The notes: generated from the letters alone by a model not told the origin. DNA of 17,623 nucleotides from Trebouxia sp. TZW2008 (GCA_002118135.1 BDIU01000570.1:1-17623); one strand, 5' to 3'. Shown: positions 8,561 through 17,245, counted from the stretch's first letter. A program made the numbers and translations.

Positions 8561-8868
8561 CGCCCTCTCAGTGTCACTGAGCGTGTCGGTGATGTGGTTT
8601 GCAGACTGGACCTAGCTGAAACTATGAAAACACATGATGTCTTTCATGTACCTCTGCTCAAGTGCCACTACCGCTGTGGCCGCAATCTGCCTCCTCCAAA
8701 TGCTCATGATGAACTGAGTTAAAGGTGGAGTCCATTCTGGAGCATAGGCTGGTGAAGCGCGGACGCAAAAACAAGGTGACGTATGTTATCCAGTTTATTG
8801 AATACGGTCCTGAGCATCAGCTGTGGCAACATGATATTGAAAGCTGCAAACGGCTTGTGGATAATTGA
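8561..8868 (+). pseudogene. Integrase C-terminal module and chromodomain of element A
   Basis: Frame 2 (8561-8722) reads RPLSVTERVGDVVCRLDLAE and MKTHDVFHVPLLKCHYRCGR, the small barrel-like C-terminal integrase module. Frame 1 from 8713 to the TGA at 8866-8868 then gives a chromodomain of about 50 residues: ELKVESILEHRLVKRGRKNK, VTYVIQFIEYGPEHQLWQHD. Chromodomains in chromoviruses tether integrase to modified histone tails. The Tyr in VTYVI and the Trp in QLWQ are kept, while the Trp of the usual K-W-K-G-Y is Phe (QFIEY). The chromodomain frame has no internal stop, unlike the rest of pol. A one-step frame change at about 8713-8722 separates it from integrase. Confidence 0.88.
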
Positions 8869-9303
8869 TAGTCTGGCAAACTAGAATTTGAGCAGCTTCT
8901 AGTTTCGCACTCCTCATGCGCCACAACACAAGGAAGCATGACAAGCATCCTTGCTACCTCTCATGTGGCATGTGATCTAAGTGACGCCTTGGACACGGCA
9001 TCTACACCATCCTGTACCCATCTACCTTCTGTAATATGTTGGCCTTAAGCAAATGTCAAGCTTTGCCTCCTGCCAAAGAGCTCTGTTGCATATATGTGCA
9101 ATGAGTAATGCAGTTATCGCATGGCTGTAAAGTGTAAATACAGAACATTGTACAGGACACTACCATGGAGCAGTCACTGTGTTCATGACGTAGTTTTACT
9201 GGGCTGATTCGCCAATTTAAATTGTTGCTCTCTCTATCATGATGCAGCAACGTGCTGACACTACATGGTATTGCACTTTTGTCTATCACACTGCGGGCAT
9301 CCC
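8869..9303 (+). other. 3' untranslated part of element A
   Basis: No coding signal follows the chromodomain stop. Two overlapping TGTAA boxes (9126-9130 and 9133-9137), the usual chlorophyte polyadenylation motif, lie here. They are upstream of the proposed 3' LTR, so if they ever acted, either the LTR begins earlier than I place it or they are chance. Confidence 0.35.
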
Positions 9304-9314
9304 AAGAGAGAAGG
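9304..9314 (+). promoter_or_regulatory. Candidate polypurine tract of element A
   Basis: AAGAGAGAAGG is eleven purines, one base before the TG that I take as the start of the 3' LTR. A purine tract in this position primes plus-strand synthesis in LTR retrotransposons. Confidence 0.5.
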
Positions 9315-9315
9315 T

Positions 9316-9469
9316 TGTCACGTGGCGAGTGGATGCTAAATCATTCTAGCTGAATTCATCTTATGCTACTGACTATCATTACCTAAGCAAATCTCTCTAC
9401 GGTACTCTTCCGCTACCCGTTTGCTGTCTTATTGCGACTCTCACTCTCAACGGCGATGTCTTATTGCCA
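9316..9469 (+). repeat. Candidate 3' LTR of element A
   Basis: The segment starts TGTCACG and ends ATTGCCA, is about 154 bp long and aligns with 2476-2647, best over its last 110 bases. It lies downstream of integrase and chromodomain on the same strand, and directly after a purine tract. Short length and roughly 78 percent identity to its partner suggest an old insertion. No TGTAA lies inside it, which is atypical for an LTR that should carry the polyadenylation signal. Confidence 0.6.
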
Positions 9470-10300
9470 CTAGTGATGGGAAACAACAAAACGTCAACTG
9501 GGGTTTTGCATAGAAATAAACCATTAAGGACCATCAAATTGATGCACATTGCTTGAGTGGCATCAATCATGCATGCTATGGCGCTCCATGGCATCAATCA
9601 TGCATGCTATGGCGCTCCATGCTTGTCTTTCATTGCAATCAGGAGTGACAACAGCTTGAATACATGTCTCCTGGCCATTGTCAAGCCAAGAGCAAGCCTG
9701 CAAAATGCACACTATAAGGCGGCAGCGTGTACAAGAGGCAGCTAGCGTCATCAATACATACCAGCGCCTGAATTCCTTAGAATGCTCTTGTCAAGGCAGA
9801 ATGCCTGTTGCATCAAGCATGTCCAGTTGGATAAAGCTTGACAGCTCTGCAAGACTGAGCATGCCAAAAGGGCAACTTCGAGTCGTCAGCTGCACAAAAT
9901 CGGCAGCTACAATTTATTCAACACACAATAGGCATACTATATGATATGTGCAAACTCCACCTGGAGAAAGCCAGAAGGTCATACTGAGACACACTCAGAC
10001 TGGGCTCGTCAGCAGAAGCAACTGGAGATGCTGCCTGAGGTTGAAGCGTTGCAACGTTGTATGAGACCATGACTGCCTGGAGTTGCAACTCCAGCCAACA
10101 GCTACAGACGCCTGCATGCAGTAGACGAGCCCATACAGAGTGTTGCTGCAGGCCATCAAAAGCAGCCAAATTGTACTTTGCATTCGAGAAGGGAAGCTTT
10201 TGCCATGCAGCAGGGGCCAAAAACACGTCCGCAGCCGTTGGCCTTGAGCAACTGGAAGTGAGCACTCAAAGATCTTGCCTCCACAGTCTAGAGAGATGTC
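9470..10300. other. Anonymous spacer between element A and the candidate gene
   Basis: It contains the 31-bp tandem duplication and short unconvincing frames on both strands. A + frame at 10057-10533 is open for 158 codons but crosses the AATC microsatellite and the proposed promoter region, and its peptide looks random, so I leave it out as a gene. Confidence 0.45.
9559..9620. repeat. Perfect 31-bp tandem duplication
   Basis: Two identical 31-base units lie head to tail, 9559-9589 and 9590-9620, each beginning GGCATCAATCATGCATGC and ending GGCGCTCCAT. Each unit contains the palindrome GCATGC. Perfect identity implies a recent duplication. No function is evident. Confidence 0.95.
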
Positions 10301-10333
10301 GATCAATCAATCGATCAATCAATCAATCAATCA
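10301..10333. repeat. AATC microsatellite
   Basis: About eight AATC/ATCA units (GATCAATCAATCGATCAATC and onward) with one CG interruption near 10312. It lies about 290 bases upstream of the proposed start codon of the candidate gene. Confidence 0.9.
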
Positions 10334-10342
10334 GTTTTTGCT

Positions 10343-10621
10343 GTCTCGAGGAGACACTCATCACGTGTTTTGTTGTGTTCGAGACTTTCCATCGATTTCC
10401 CAAGGCATGCCATCCAGCTCGACCCACCGAACTGCGAAAGCTCCGGGACGTCTCAATTACTTTGTGCCCACGCATTTGGCTGCATCCAGACCGCTGCACA
10501 ATCCTGTGGCAGTCTGCAAGAGTACTCACGTGACTTGATCTCCGCGCAGATCTTTGCGTCAGGCTCCATAAATCTCGCACAACGCTAGACAGCAGGCTGC
10601 AGCTTCTGGAAATTTGCAAGC
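10343..10621 (+). promoter_or_regulatory. Putative promoter and 5' leader of the 10622 gene
   Basis: This stretch is richer in CpG than its surroundings. It has two CACGTG boxes (10362-10367 and 10527-10532), a core that bHLH and bZIP factors bind in plants and algae, and an ATAAAT TATA-like site at 10568-10573. The second box lies about 40 bases before the TATA-like site and the proposed ATG about 50 after it, a plausible promoter geometry. GTCTCGAGGAGAC (10343-10355) is a short inverted repeat. Promoter function is inferred from layout alone. Confidence 0.4.
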
Positions 10622-11338
10622 ATGTCACCATACACATTTACAGACATGGTGAGTCGCATAAATCAAGCTAATATTGCAAAACCTGTATCTGAGAGCTTGT
10701 GCTTACCTGTCTCACTAGTGGTCCGACTTTAACCCGCGGTGGCTTCGACTCACGGGAAGTAGCAGCGATTGCTGGACAACTCGCGTGCTCCCCGGCAAGA
10801 AACGTCAGCAGGCTGCTGCAGCCAATCTGCCTGACCGTGGTTGCCATGTGATCAGTGTCTAGCCATATATACTGGTAACGTGCACAGATCCCAAAAATCA
10901 TTCCTTTTGACCTTGTAGGAGCCACCACTGACTGCAGCAAGCTTGAGTGGGTATGGCTCATGGCAGCCAGGAGCCCAGACTGCAAACAGTGCCTTATGCG
11001 ACCATCCTGTCGGCGAGGTCACTGAGTTTCATGCTGAAGTCGACGAGGAAATGGACAGTGACATTTGGGCTCAGCCTGCAGCACTGCGGCCAAGGTTCAC
11101 ACGCTTGATGGTTGCAACAGCACCAGGGGGACCCCCAAGCAGCCCTCCAGGCTCTTTGACTGAAGTCACGTATGACTCATACATCAGTGATGCCCAGCTG
11201 CCAAGACAAGATTGGCGTGGTAAATGGAACTGGTGGCCCTTGATGATGACTGTCGGCGTTGTGTCCCTGATTATCATGTCAAGAAGGCGGGTCTCTGCAG
11301 CTGCTCAGCCCTGTGCTCCCGCTAGTCAAATCATCTGA
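10622..11338 (+). CDS. Candidate three-exon gene, unknown small membrane-anchored protein
   Basis: I do not recognise the product. Proposed exons: 10622-10648, 10719-10847 and 10919-11338, giving 191 residues and stopping at TGA. Intron 1 (70 nt) runs GTGAGT...TCTCACTAG and intron 2 (71 nt) GTGATC...CCTTGTAG, both phase 0. The second donor is weak. Without splicing, the frame meets TAG at 10860 and again at 10916, so the introns are needed. The N-terminus reads MSPYTFTDMWSDFNPRWLRL, and the middle is Ser/Pro/Gly-rich with an acidic patch (FHAEVDEEMDSD). Near the C-terminus WWPLMMTVGVVSLIIM (about residues 157-172) is a single hydrophobic span followed by SRRR and a 15-residue tail, suggesting a tail-anchored or single-pass membrane protein. 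The ATG choice rests on the promoter-like sequence upstream and an in-frame stop at 10586-10588. That stop ends in AG, so an upstream exon is possible. The third exon is the surest part. Confidence 0.45.
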
Positions 11339-11608
11339 TGCAAGAGTGCATCATTGTAGGCTATCAAGCCGGTGCAGTCAATGCTAGTCATTAAATGGGC
11401 AGCTTGCGGACATTGACTGCTGGCCAAGCGCACTTGCTTGCTAGCTCCAGGGTGATTGCATGTTGAAGTGATCATCAACCCAGCAAGCATTGTCTCAATC
11501 AAAAGCCAACAAGCAAGCGCTTGTTAAGATAGTTACTTTTGGCAGGGGTGTCGATTCAGAAATGATCCTGAAATGATGAGCAATCAGCAACAGCATGTCA
11601 ACTTGTAA
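11339..11608 (+). terminator. Putative 3' UTR with TGTAA polyadenylation signal
   Basis: After the stop at 11338 the sequence loses coding character. TGTAA at 11604-11608 is the usual chlorophyte polyadenylation motif and lies about 265 bases downstream, a normal 3' UTR length in green algae. A single 5-base motif is weak evidence. Confidence 0.3.
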
Positions 11609-12738
11609 AAAGTGTTGTGCAACAATGGGGTAATGATGACACCAACTGATACGTCACATCTGTGCCATATCAAGAGCTTCTGTCAGTTTGCTGTTGATTG
11701 TACAATTTGAAGTGGCCATGAGCAAATGCTGATATGTTGTCCTATCACAGCAATCTCCGTGACTGCATTTTACGTGATTTCATTGGGTGAGTAAATGATC
11801 GCATTGCAATTGGTTGATGCAAGTATTGATTGTGTCTCAGGCGCAGGCATTTTCGTGCATTCAGTTGAATGACTAGCAATTTGGGAAAGCTGCGGAGCGC
11901 TCAATTGATCAGGGTTTGACAATCCGCAGAGACCTGCTAGGCTAACTGGCTGAAGTATCTTTGCCCCCCTTGAACTTGAAGGGCTCAGATGGGAATCCAA
12001 AATCAGCATGGCTGCATCTTGCAGGCAATGTCTCTTGCGATAACTGATTTCTTCATCGTAAGTGGCATGTCTTGGCAGCCATGCCATGTGGCTCAGTTGG
12101 AAAAGCTTTGCTGATCAGATGCAATTTCTCAACTGTTTCAAGCGCCACTGCAGTGCAAAGCTGTACATAAAGCCTCCTAGCCAATGCACAAACATCACGT
12201 GAAGCGCAAGTCAGCCAAACAAGCTGCTTTCGACAACCCAGATGACAGCTAGTATCAAAACGTGGCCTAGGCCTAGCAACATCCACTAGGCTGGAACAAA
12301 TGTCACAGCATTTTTGCAGGCCCAGCTGGACAGCTGATTGCTGGCCAACCAGGCGCCTATGACTGCATTCTATGCTCACATTTGACTCTTGGCTGAGCAG
12401 GCAGGTAGCCCAGCAATATTGGCGGTATGAGTTTGGATCTGAAATCCACTAATATTGAGAGGGCATGTTGAGCCTTGCAACTGATATGGCTTCCGCGCCA
12501 AGGTCATTTGTACTGGCGCCGCTCAACAGTGACAATCAAACATTGATGTGTCAAGGACACCTGTTGCACCTCCGTGAGCAGGTACCAGTATGTGCACAGG
12601 ATGTTCAGCCATCCACATACTCAGTATCAACATGACGGACACTCTGTGACTGTGCTTTCAGCTTGTTGCTGACGGGTCTGAGATATGCATGATGTTGGCC
12701 TCGGCCTGCACGGCCTTGACCTCCTCTGTCAGGCAAAG
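11609..12738. other. Anonymous spacer, no gene recognised
   Basis: Minus-strand frames at 11770-12087 and 12053-12379 (105 and 108 codons) are open, but their peptides show no family motif and are rich in Cys, Ser and Leu, as expected for random reading of TGC/GCA-rich DNA. I see no structural RNA or repeat here. Confidence 0.4.
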
Positions 12739-12916
12739 TCACCAGGAGCCAGCCGACAGTGTCTTGAGCGCAGCTTGCATAGCAGCTACTTCTTCCCAAT
12801 TATTGTCTGACGCTTCTTCAGCGATGCTGCTGAAGGGCTTTCTCTGGCTCTCAGCTATTGCATGCTGGAGGATAGCTCCTGCAGAGATCAGATTCTCATT
12901 TTGGAGTCACCCCTGT
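12739..12916 (-). pseudogene. Possible Copia-type RT N-terminal fragment
   Basis: On the minus strand a 59-codon frame open from 12916 to a stop at 12739-12741 reads FSSIAEEASDNNWEEVAAMQ followed by AALKTLSAGSW. Copia-type reverse transcriptases (RVT_2 family) start with a similar pattern: E-A, a short gap, W-x-x-A-M, then L and x-x-T/S-W before the L-P-x-G-x-K block. Beyond the stop the frame gives LCLTEEVKAVQAE, which could be that next block, but no later Copia motif (the K-A-R-L-V-A-K-G stretch, or Y-V-D-D) is visible. A chance similarity is quite possible. Confidence 0.25.
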
Positions 12917-13199
12917 GCTTGCCAGGTGGGTGTTGCTGTACGGTCAGCAATTCAGTTCCTCCTCGCTATCAGTTGTCACAGTGAAGGTTGGTCACCGTTG
13001 AAAACACTACCATGTACAGGGTGTAGCATGCTGACACAAAGTATGGGCATTCGACCGTGTGCAGGGATTGGCACTGCATACTTGACTGGAGTAACATGTG
13101 CCAAGTGCGCCAATGGACCAAGCCATAGCAGCAAAAATCTGCAAACACCAGCTGCGTTGAGTGCGATGTGTCTGCTGTTTAGCCCAATCAAGTCATTGA

Positions 13200-13583
13200 C
13201 CTGAGGATGTCTTTCAAGGCGATGCTTGTCAGAATTCTGATGATGTGCAGCCTTCTCTGCTTTTACTATGCTTTCCGTATGTTGCCAGTGTAGTCATCAA
13301 TACCAAGGTCCTTGCCAGTTTCAGGCCAGATTGCAGCCTGCTGGCACTCTCAGTGTTGGCCACGGTTCAGGTAGAAAGTCAGATTGCAAATGCTTTCTTG
13401 CTAAGCATTGCTGATGGCACAGTCAGCCACGGGCAACAATTCATTCCATTTGCCCTGTTGACTGATGTGGTGACGCAATGTCCTTCAGCACTTTATTCTG
13501 AGGAGGTTGCAGTCACCTCAATCACATTTGGGGACGTGCGCATGTATCAACTGGTTGGAAAGTTCTGTTTGGTACCTTTGTGA
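13200..13583 (+). CDS. Unidentified 127-codon open frame
   Basis: An uninterrupted + frame runs from just after a TGA at 13197 to TGA at 13581-13583. There is no ATG start in the first 40 codons (a GTG lies at 13245), so if real it is an exon or a fragment. It reads PEDVFQGDACQNSDDVQPSL, a hydrophobic stretch LLLLCFPYVASVVI, then ANAFLLSIADGTVSHGQQF and VAVTSITFGDVRMYQLVGKF. The alternation of strands and charged turns looks protein-like, and the length is unusual for this stop-rich window, but no family is recognised and no clear splice sites bound it. Confidence 0.25.
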   Translation, partial: PEDVFQGDACQNSDDVQPSLLLLCFPYVASVVINTKVLASFRPDCSLLALSVLATVQVESQIANAFLLSIADGTVSHGQQFIPFALLTDVVTQCPSALYSEEVAVTSITFGDVRMYQLVGKFCLVPL

Positions 13584-14456
13584 TTTATAAATGTATTTAC
13601 TACAAGATTGGCTGCCACTGCAAGCTACATATGCTTTGCTTTGACTTGATGAGCTATTGTTTGTGCAAATCAGCTAATCCTGCAGGATCATCCTGTTTTT
13701 GCACATCAGACGTGCCACAGCAACATGGATCAAATGGTCATGAAACGCACAAAACATGGAACTGTCAGTGACAGCGGTCTCAAATACAATGTCAGCATTC
13801 ATATGCATGCTCTGCCATCATCTTCAACGACTTCACTCATGATACTAATAATTGATATTACACGTGTATGCGACACAACCTATGTATATGCATTTGCACA
13901 GCATGATGCAATTGAGACAGAGATTTTCAAAAGCTTCTGCGTTGCATGCAAAAATTGTTAGAGATTTGGCTTCTGGCATTGACAACGTTAACTGTACGCA
14001 CAGCTGATTTTGCAACTTTAAAGTGGCGCTTTGAAGTGGCGCTGCTTTGCTACAAGGAGGAAATGAAGCCTGAGCGCAGCTGTGCCGGACAGGAGGCATG
14101 GTTGTAGAGCATACCAAGCATATTCCTTGTTGGAGTTCAGAATCTTGACTGACTTGTCTAACCGCAACACAGGTGGCCAAGCCAAGACTAGGGGGGTCCC
14201 CCCACTCGTTGGACAGGGCTGGTGGTGGGAACGGCAGCAGGGACCAGGATGTTGGCATGGGACAACAGTTTCGCTAGGTTCAGCAACCTGCACAGCTTAC
14301 AGCAGCAAGCAGCACACCATTGCTCAGAGTACAGAATGGACACACACTACATAGGGCAATGGCAAAATCTGCTGCAATGAGGGTGTTGATCTGCAAACCC
14401 TCTTTGCTCAGGCCAGTCTCTCACCTGCTGCATTTTGTGCTGCCCACACAAAGTCC
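13584..14456. other. Anonymous stretch left of element B
   Basis: There is no recognisable domain. AAGTGGCGCT occurs twice in tandem (14021-14030 and 14034-14043), and GGGGGGTCCCCCC (14191-14203) is a perfect palindrome around one T. The + frame at 14082-14354, Gly/Trp/Gln-rich (VGQGWWWERQQGPG), could be a decayed nucleic-acid-binding part of an element B gag, but nothing decides this. Confidence 0.35.
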
Positions 14457-14859
14457 ATGGGTGATGTCAAAGAGGTAACAGACAAGGCAGAAAATATTAT
14501 GCACAATGGCTTAGAAAGCTCGATAGATACTTCTGCTGTTTTGGCTAAAATGGGTACACCACTGCCAGTGCACCCCATGCCTGCTCGTTCTCCAGTGGAC
14601 GCTGCAATGCTGTCTGGACATCAGAATGCTGTGGCGCAAAGGGCAACATTGATGCTCTCAGTCAGAGTGGTCTCATCATGATATTTCTTGATTTGGTTAT
14701 GGTGAATGACAAGACATCACCTGCTTGATTACTGGCTCACTCAATCACACACTGCCTAAAATTGGATCAGCTGCTTCAAGCAGCATACGTACAAACTACA
14801 GCCAACACATTTAGTGATTTCTGTGTCGCAGTGCACACATCATGTCAGAAGGCAAAGCT

Positions 14860-15183
14860 GTGACTCCAATAATCGTTCATTCATACAAGGCCCATGTCTT
14901 TTGCTTTGTGCTGCCCATGTCCTTAAGGTAAAGCTTTGGACAAGACTGTCTCAATCAACCGGAAGTAAAACAGACTGTGTGATCACACAGGGGCAATCAT
15001 GACTGATCGCCCTACTTGCACCGACCATGCTGGCCGCACGCATACATGCCTGCCGCAGGACCATGGTACAGACTTCATTTGTCCACTTGTCTTTGCCATG
15101 CACCTGCAAGGACACGAGCAACATCAGGGGCTGCTGTGCACTGTGCAACTCAGAGCATTTGCCGCTGCATCTGCATCACAAGT
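14860..15183 (+). pseudogene. Protease C-terminal and linker remnant of element B
   Basis: Frame 1 gives AHVFCFVLPMSLR, a stop, then SFGQDCLNQPEVKQT (14932-14976). In Ty3/gypsy elements the protease ends with a strand like this followed by G-Q/D-D-W-L-x-x-H; here Trp is Cys. Frame 3 at about 15080-15160 has PLVFAMHLQGHEQHQGLLCT, resembling the short segment between protease and RT. The catalytic D-S/T-G part upstream is not recognisable. Confidence 0.5.
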
Positions 15184-15909
15184 CCACCAGATTTTGTTGC
15201 AGATGACGCAAAGCTGCATGCACTGCTAAAAAGGCGCAAAGAAAACCTTCCTGCTGAGGTGCCAGCCAAGCTGCCTGCTGAGCGCAATGTGTATCACACC
15301 ATACAGTTCACAGATCTGATCACTCTGATCAAAGGCAACATACAGCGCAGCAGCAGTCCATGCGGACACCCTGTTTCAAGGCAACAGGTGGCTTGCTCTT
15401 GGAAACACGTGTCCACTGCTTTGCATAGACATTGTCTCTCATCAGCTTTGAGTTGGCAAATACTTCAGCAGCGAACCTGCAGTCAGCATAGCACTAGATC
15501 ACACTCAAGCCAGAAGCCCTCTTCACGACAGCACTCACCACTCCTCTGGGCCTGTTCACATTCAAGCGGCTGTGTTTGGGTTTGACCAATGCGCCATGCA
15601 GTTTCTGGAATGTCATAAATGATGTGCTCAGAGATGTTTTGGAAAATTGATCTTAGTCTACCTGGGTGTTGCAGGCATCTTTGGCAAACCCAGGGCACAG
15701 CATTGCAAGTGTCCGGATGAAGTGACTGGATGACAGAGCAGCAACTGTATGCAAACTTGTCCAAAGGCAAGTGTGTGAAGCATGAGCTACAGGTCTTGGG
15801 CCATATTGCAGGTTTTGTTGTCAAAGACTGGCCAGCGCTGTAGAACAGGGCAGAGTTGCCAAAGTGTAGGGGTCTTGCCAAAAATTTCAACAAGTTTATC
15901 ATGAGCTGA
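15184..15909 (+). pseudogene. Decayed reverse transcriptase of element B
   Basis: Frame 1 from 15184 reads PPDFVADDAKLHALLKRRKE, then LPAEVPAKLPAERNVYHTIQ and IQRSSSPCGHPV (to 15375), the RT N-terminus with an internal deletion. The segment to 15497, which should hold the first catalytic Asp, is scrambled. Frame 3 (15498-15650) gives ALFTTALTTPLGLFTFKRLC, LGLTNAPCSFWNVINDVLRD and a TGA. In frame 2, 15650-15691 reads ILVYLGVAGIFGKP, where the Y-x-D-D motif has become Y-L-G-V, removing both catalytic Asp residues. Frame 1 (15730-15909) ends with MTEQQLYANLSKGKCVKHEL, QVLGHIAGFVVKDW and, after a TAG at 15841, LAKNFNKFI. The series fits Ty3/gypsy RT closely despite at least three frame changes. 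Confidence 0.85.
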
Positions 15910-15945
15910 GCAAACCAAGTGACGCCACATCAGGTGCTGCTCAAG

Positions 15946-16195
15946 CAGACTCAAGTCTCACCTGGACTACTAAATGCAATGTTGCCTTTGCAGGTCTGGA
16001 ATTGCGCCTTTTGAGGCCTCAGTGCTGACCTCACTTCACCTAAGAATGAAGGACAGACCTTTTGAGGTCGTGTGCATTCATTGGGTCACATGCAAAACGC
16101 CCAGCCCACTTCCTTTGATGGCAAGGGCATGAGCCCAGCATAGCAGCATTATGGTGCAAGTGAGACTCCTTGTTGCCATACATGCATTGGATTAA
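15946..16195 (+). pseudogene. Decayed RNase H of element B
   Basis: A run of short pieces matches the family order: VWNCAF-stop-GLSADLTS (about 15991-16035), then RPFEVVC at 16055-16075 in another frame, where the following catalytic Asp position is Ile (VVCIHW), then VRLLVAIHALD at about 16160-16192, the counterpart of the E-L-L-A-x-x-x-A-L motif with Glu lost. Stops and frame changes separate all three. The assignment rests on motif order and on the neighbours. Confidence 0.65.
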
Positions 16196-17245
16196 TTGAG
16201 ATGTCACCTAGCTGAGACACAGGTCATCGTAGTTCACACAATTCTTGCCACAATATCCTGCTCTCACCAAGGCAAACCCAGTGGGCTGAGAGGCCGTCAT
16301 TCTTCCGCTTCACCTGGGAGCCCAGACCTGGCAAAATTTGATGTAGCTGATCCAACATGCAGACGTATGTCACATGTACATGTTGCTACAATGCTGCCGG
16401 CAGCAGTCAGGGCACAGCCATTCAACCTGGATACCCTTGCTAGCCATACATCACCACAGCTGGATACTGTCAAACACAGTGCAACAGCTGGCTACAAGGC
16501 TGCAAGAGCTGAGGCTGCAGAGCCTGACATTCAAGCTGAACATCCTGCAGCTGCTGAGACAGATCAAAAGCTGCTCGGTCAGATCATTCAGGGTTACGAC
16601 TGATCCTTGGACTGCAGAAGGCAGCAACACAGCATGGCTTGATGCGCACAAAGGGCTCCACTACAGAGGTGAAGCCTTAGTCATGACTTCTACGTAAGCT
16701 AAGCAGAGTATTCTGCAATAGCCGCATGATGATCAGCACTGCGGTCACATTAAATATCATGCAGCACAGCACAATGTGCAGGGCAAGTACAGGTGGCTAG
16801 GAAGGTCCATGCAGATTTAAGTTTATGTGAAAGGCTGCAAGATATGCCTGCAAAATAAGCCTCTGAAGCAGCCACCTGCAAGACAACGTAGGCCAATTCC
16901 AATCCTGGCAGGTGCATTGGACCATGTCACTACTGATTGCATACGTAACCTGCTGAAACCAAAGAGTCGCACAGCTGTCCTGAGTGTTGTTGACAAGCTC
17001 GCCAAGCAATGACTCAATTTGCTCATTGCAAAAGTAAATGCACTGCCAAACACGTGGCTAAACAGTTTGTAGACATGGTGTGGAAACTGCATGAACTGTT
17101 GTTGCGCATGACCACAGACAGAAACCAGAGTTTGCAAATGAACTCATTGCTGCTATCTGTGAGCTTGTGAACACTATGCACTGTGGAAAACTGCCTATTA
17201 TTCACATTGAACACAGAGACAGAACGCATGGAGAGAGAAGAGAGA
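16196..17245 (+). pseudogene. Decayed, truncated integrase of element B
   Basis: Frame 2 (16196-16603) is an Ala-rich linker ending DQKLLGQIIQGYD. The next frame gives TTDPWTAEGSNTAWLDAHKG and LHYRGEALVM (to 16697), the usual lead-in to integrase. Frame 3 then has the zinc-binding region: HCGHIKYHAAQHNV and, after a TAA at 16818, VYVKGCKICLQNKPLKQPPA, with the C-x-x-C pair intact. The core follows with PILAGALDHVTTDCIRNLL and LSVVDKLAKQ, then, after a frame change at 17009, MTQFAHCKSKCTAKHVAKQF and MTTDRNQ, keeping the second catalytic Asp. FANELIAAICELVNTMHCGK and LNTETERMERE (about 17131-17240) cover the third acidic region. Similarity stops there. Confidence 0.82.

Larger units (their letters stand above)
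2476..9469 (+). mobile_element. Element A: decayed Ty3/gypsy chromovirus LTR retrotransposon
   Basis: The + strand carries, in order, remnants of gag, a Dam-like methyltransferase domain, aspartic protease, reverse transcriptase, RNase H, integrase and a chromodomain. RT-RNase H-integrase order defines Ty3/gypsy, and the C-terminal chromodomain places it with chromoviruses. Related sequences of about 150-170 bp flank it and end in CA, consistent with old LTRs. A purine tract lies next to the 3' copy. The coding region needs at least ten frame changes and contains stops and substituted catalytic residues, so no functional product can be made. No target-site duplication is evident (CAAAG before the left copy, CTAGT after the right one), so exact ends are uncertain. 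Confidence 0.88.
14457..17245 (+). mobile_element. Element B: second decayed Ty3/gypsy retrotransposon, truncated
   Basis: Remnants of protease, RT, RNase H and integrase follow one another on the + strand in Ty3/gypsy order. The peptides differ from those of element A (for example SSSPCGHPV against STGPCDAPI in RT), so it is a different family, not a copy of A. The left limit is uncertain: a 75-codon frame from ATG 14457 (GDVKEVTDKAENIMHNGLES) may be gag tail or linker. On the right, similarity stops in the integrase core near 17245, with no C-terminal module, chromodomain or LTR. Decay is heavier than in element A. Confidence 0.82.

Noticed and set aside
10057..10533. 158-codon + frame upstream of the candidate gene
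   Set aside because: It crosses the AATC microsatellite and the promoter-like region and its peptide shows no domain, so it is a chance open frame.
11770..12379. Minus-strand frames of 105 and 108 codons
   Set aside because: They overlap in different frames, show no domain, and match no expected Copia motif despite lying downstream of the possible Copia RT start.
12689..13204. 171-codon + frame
   Set aside because: The peptide is Cys/Ser/Ala-rich without motifs, as expected from reading TGC/GCA-rich DNA. The opposite strand has a slightly better, Copia-like reading over part of it.
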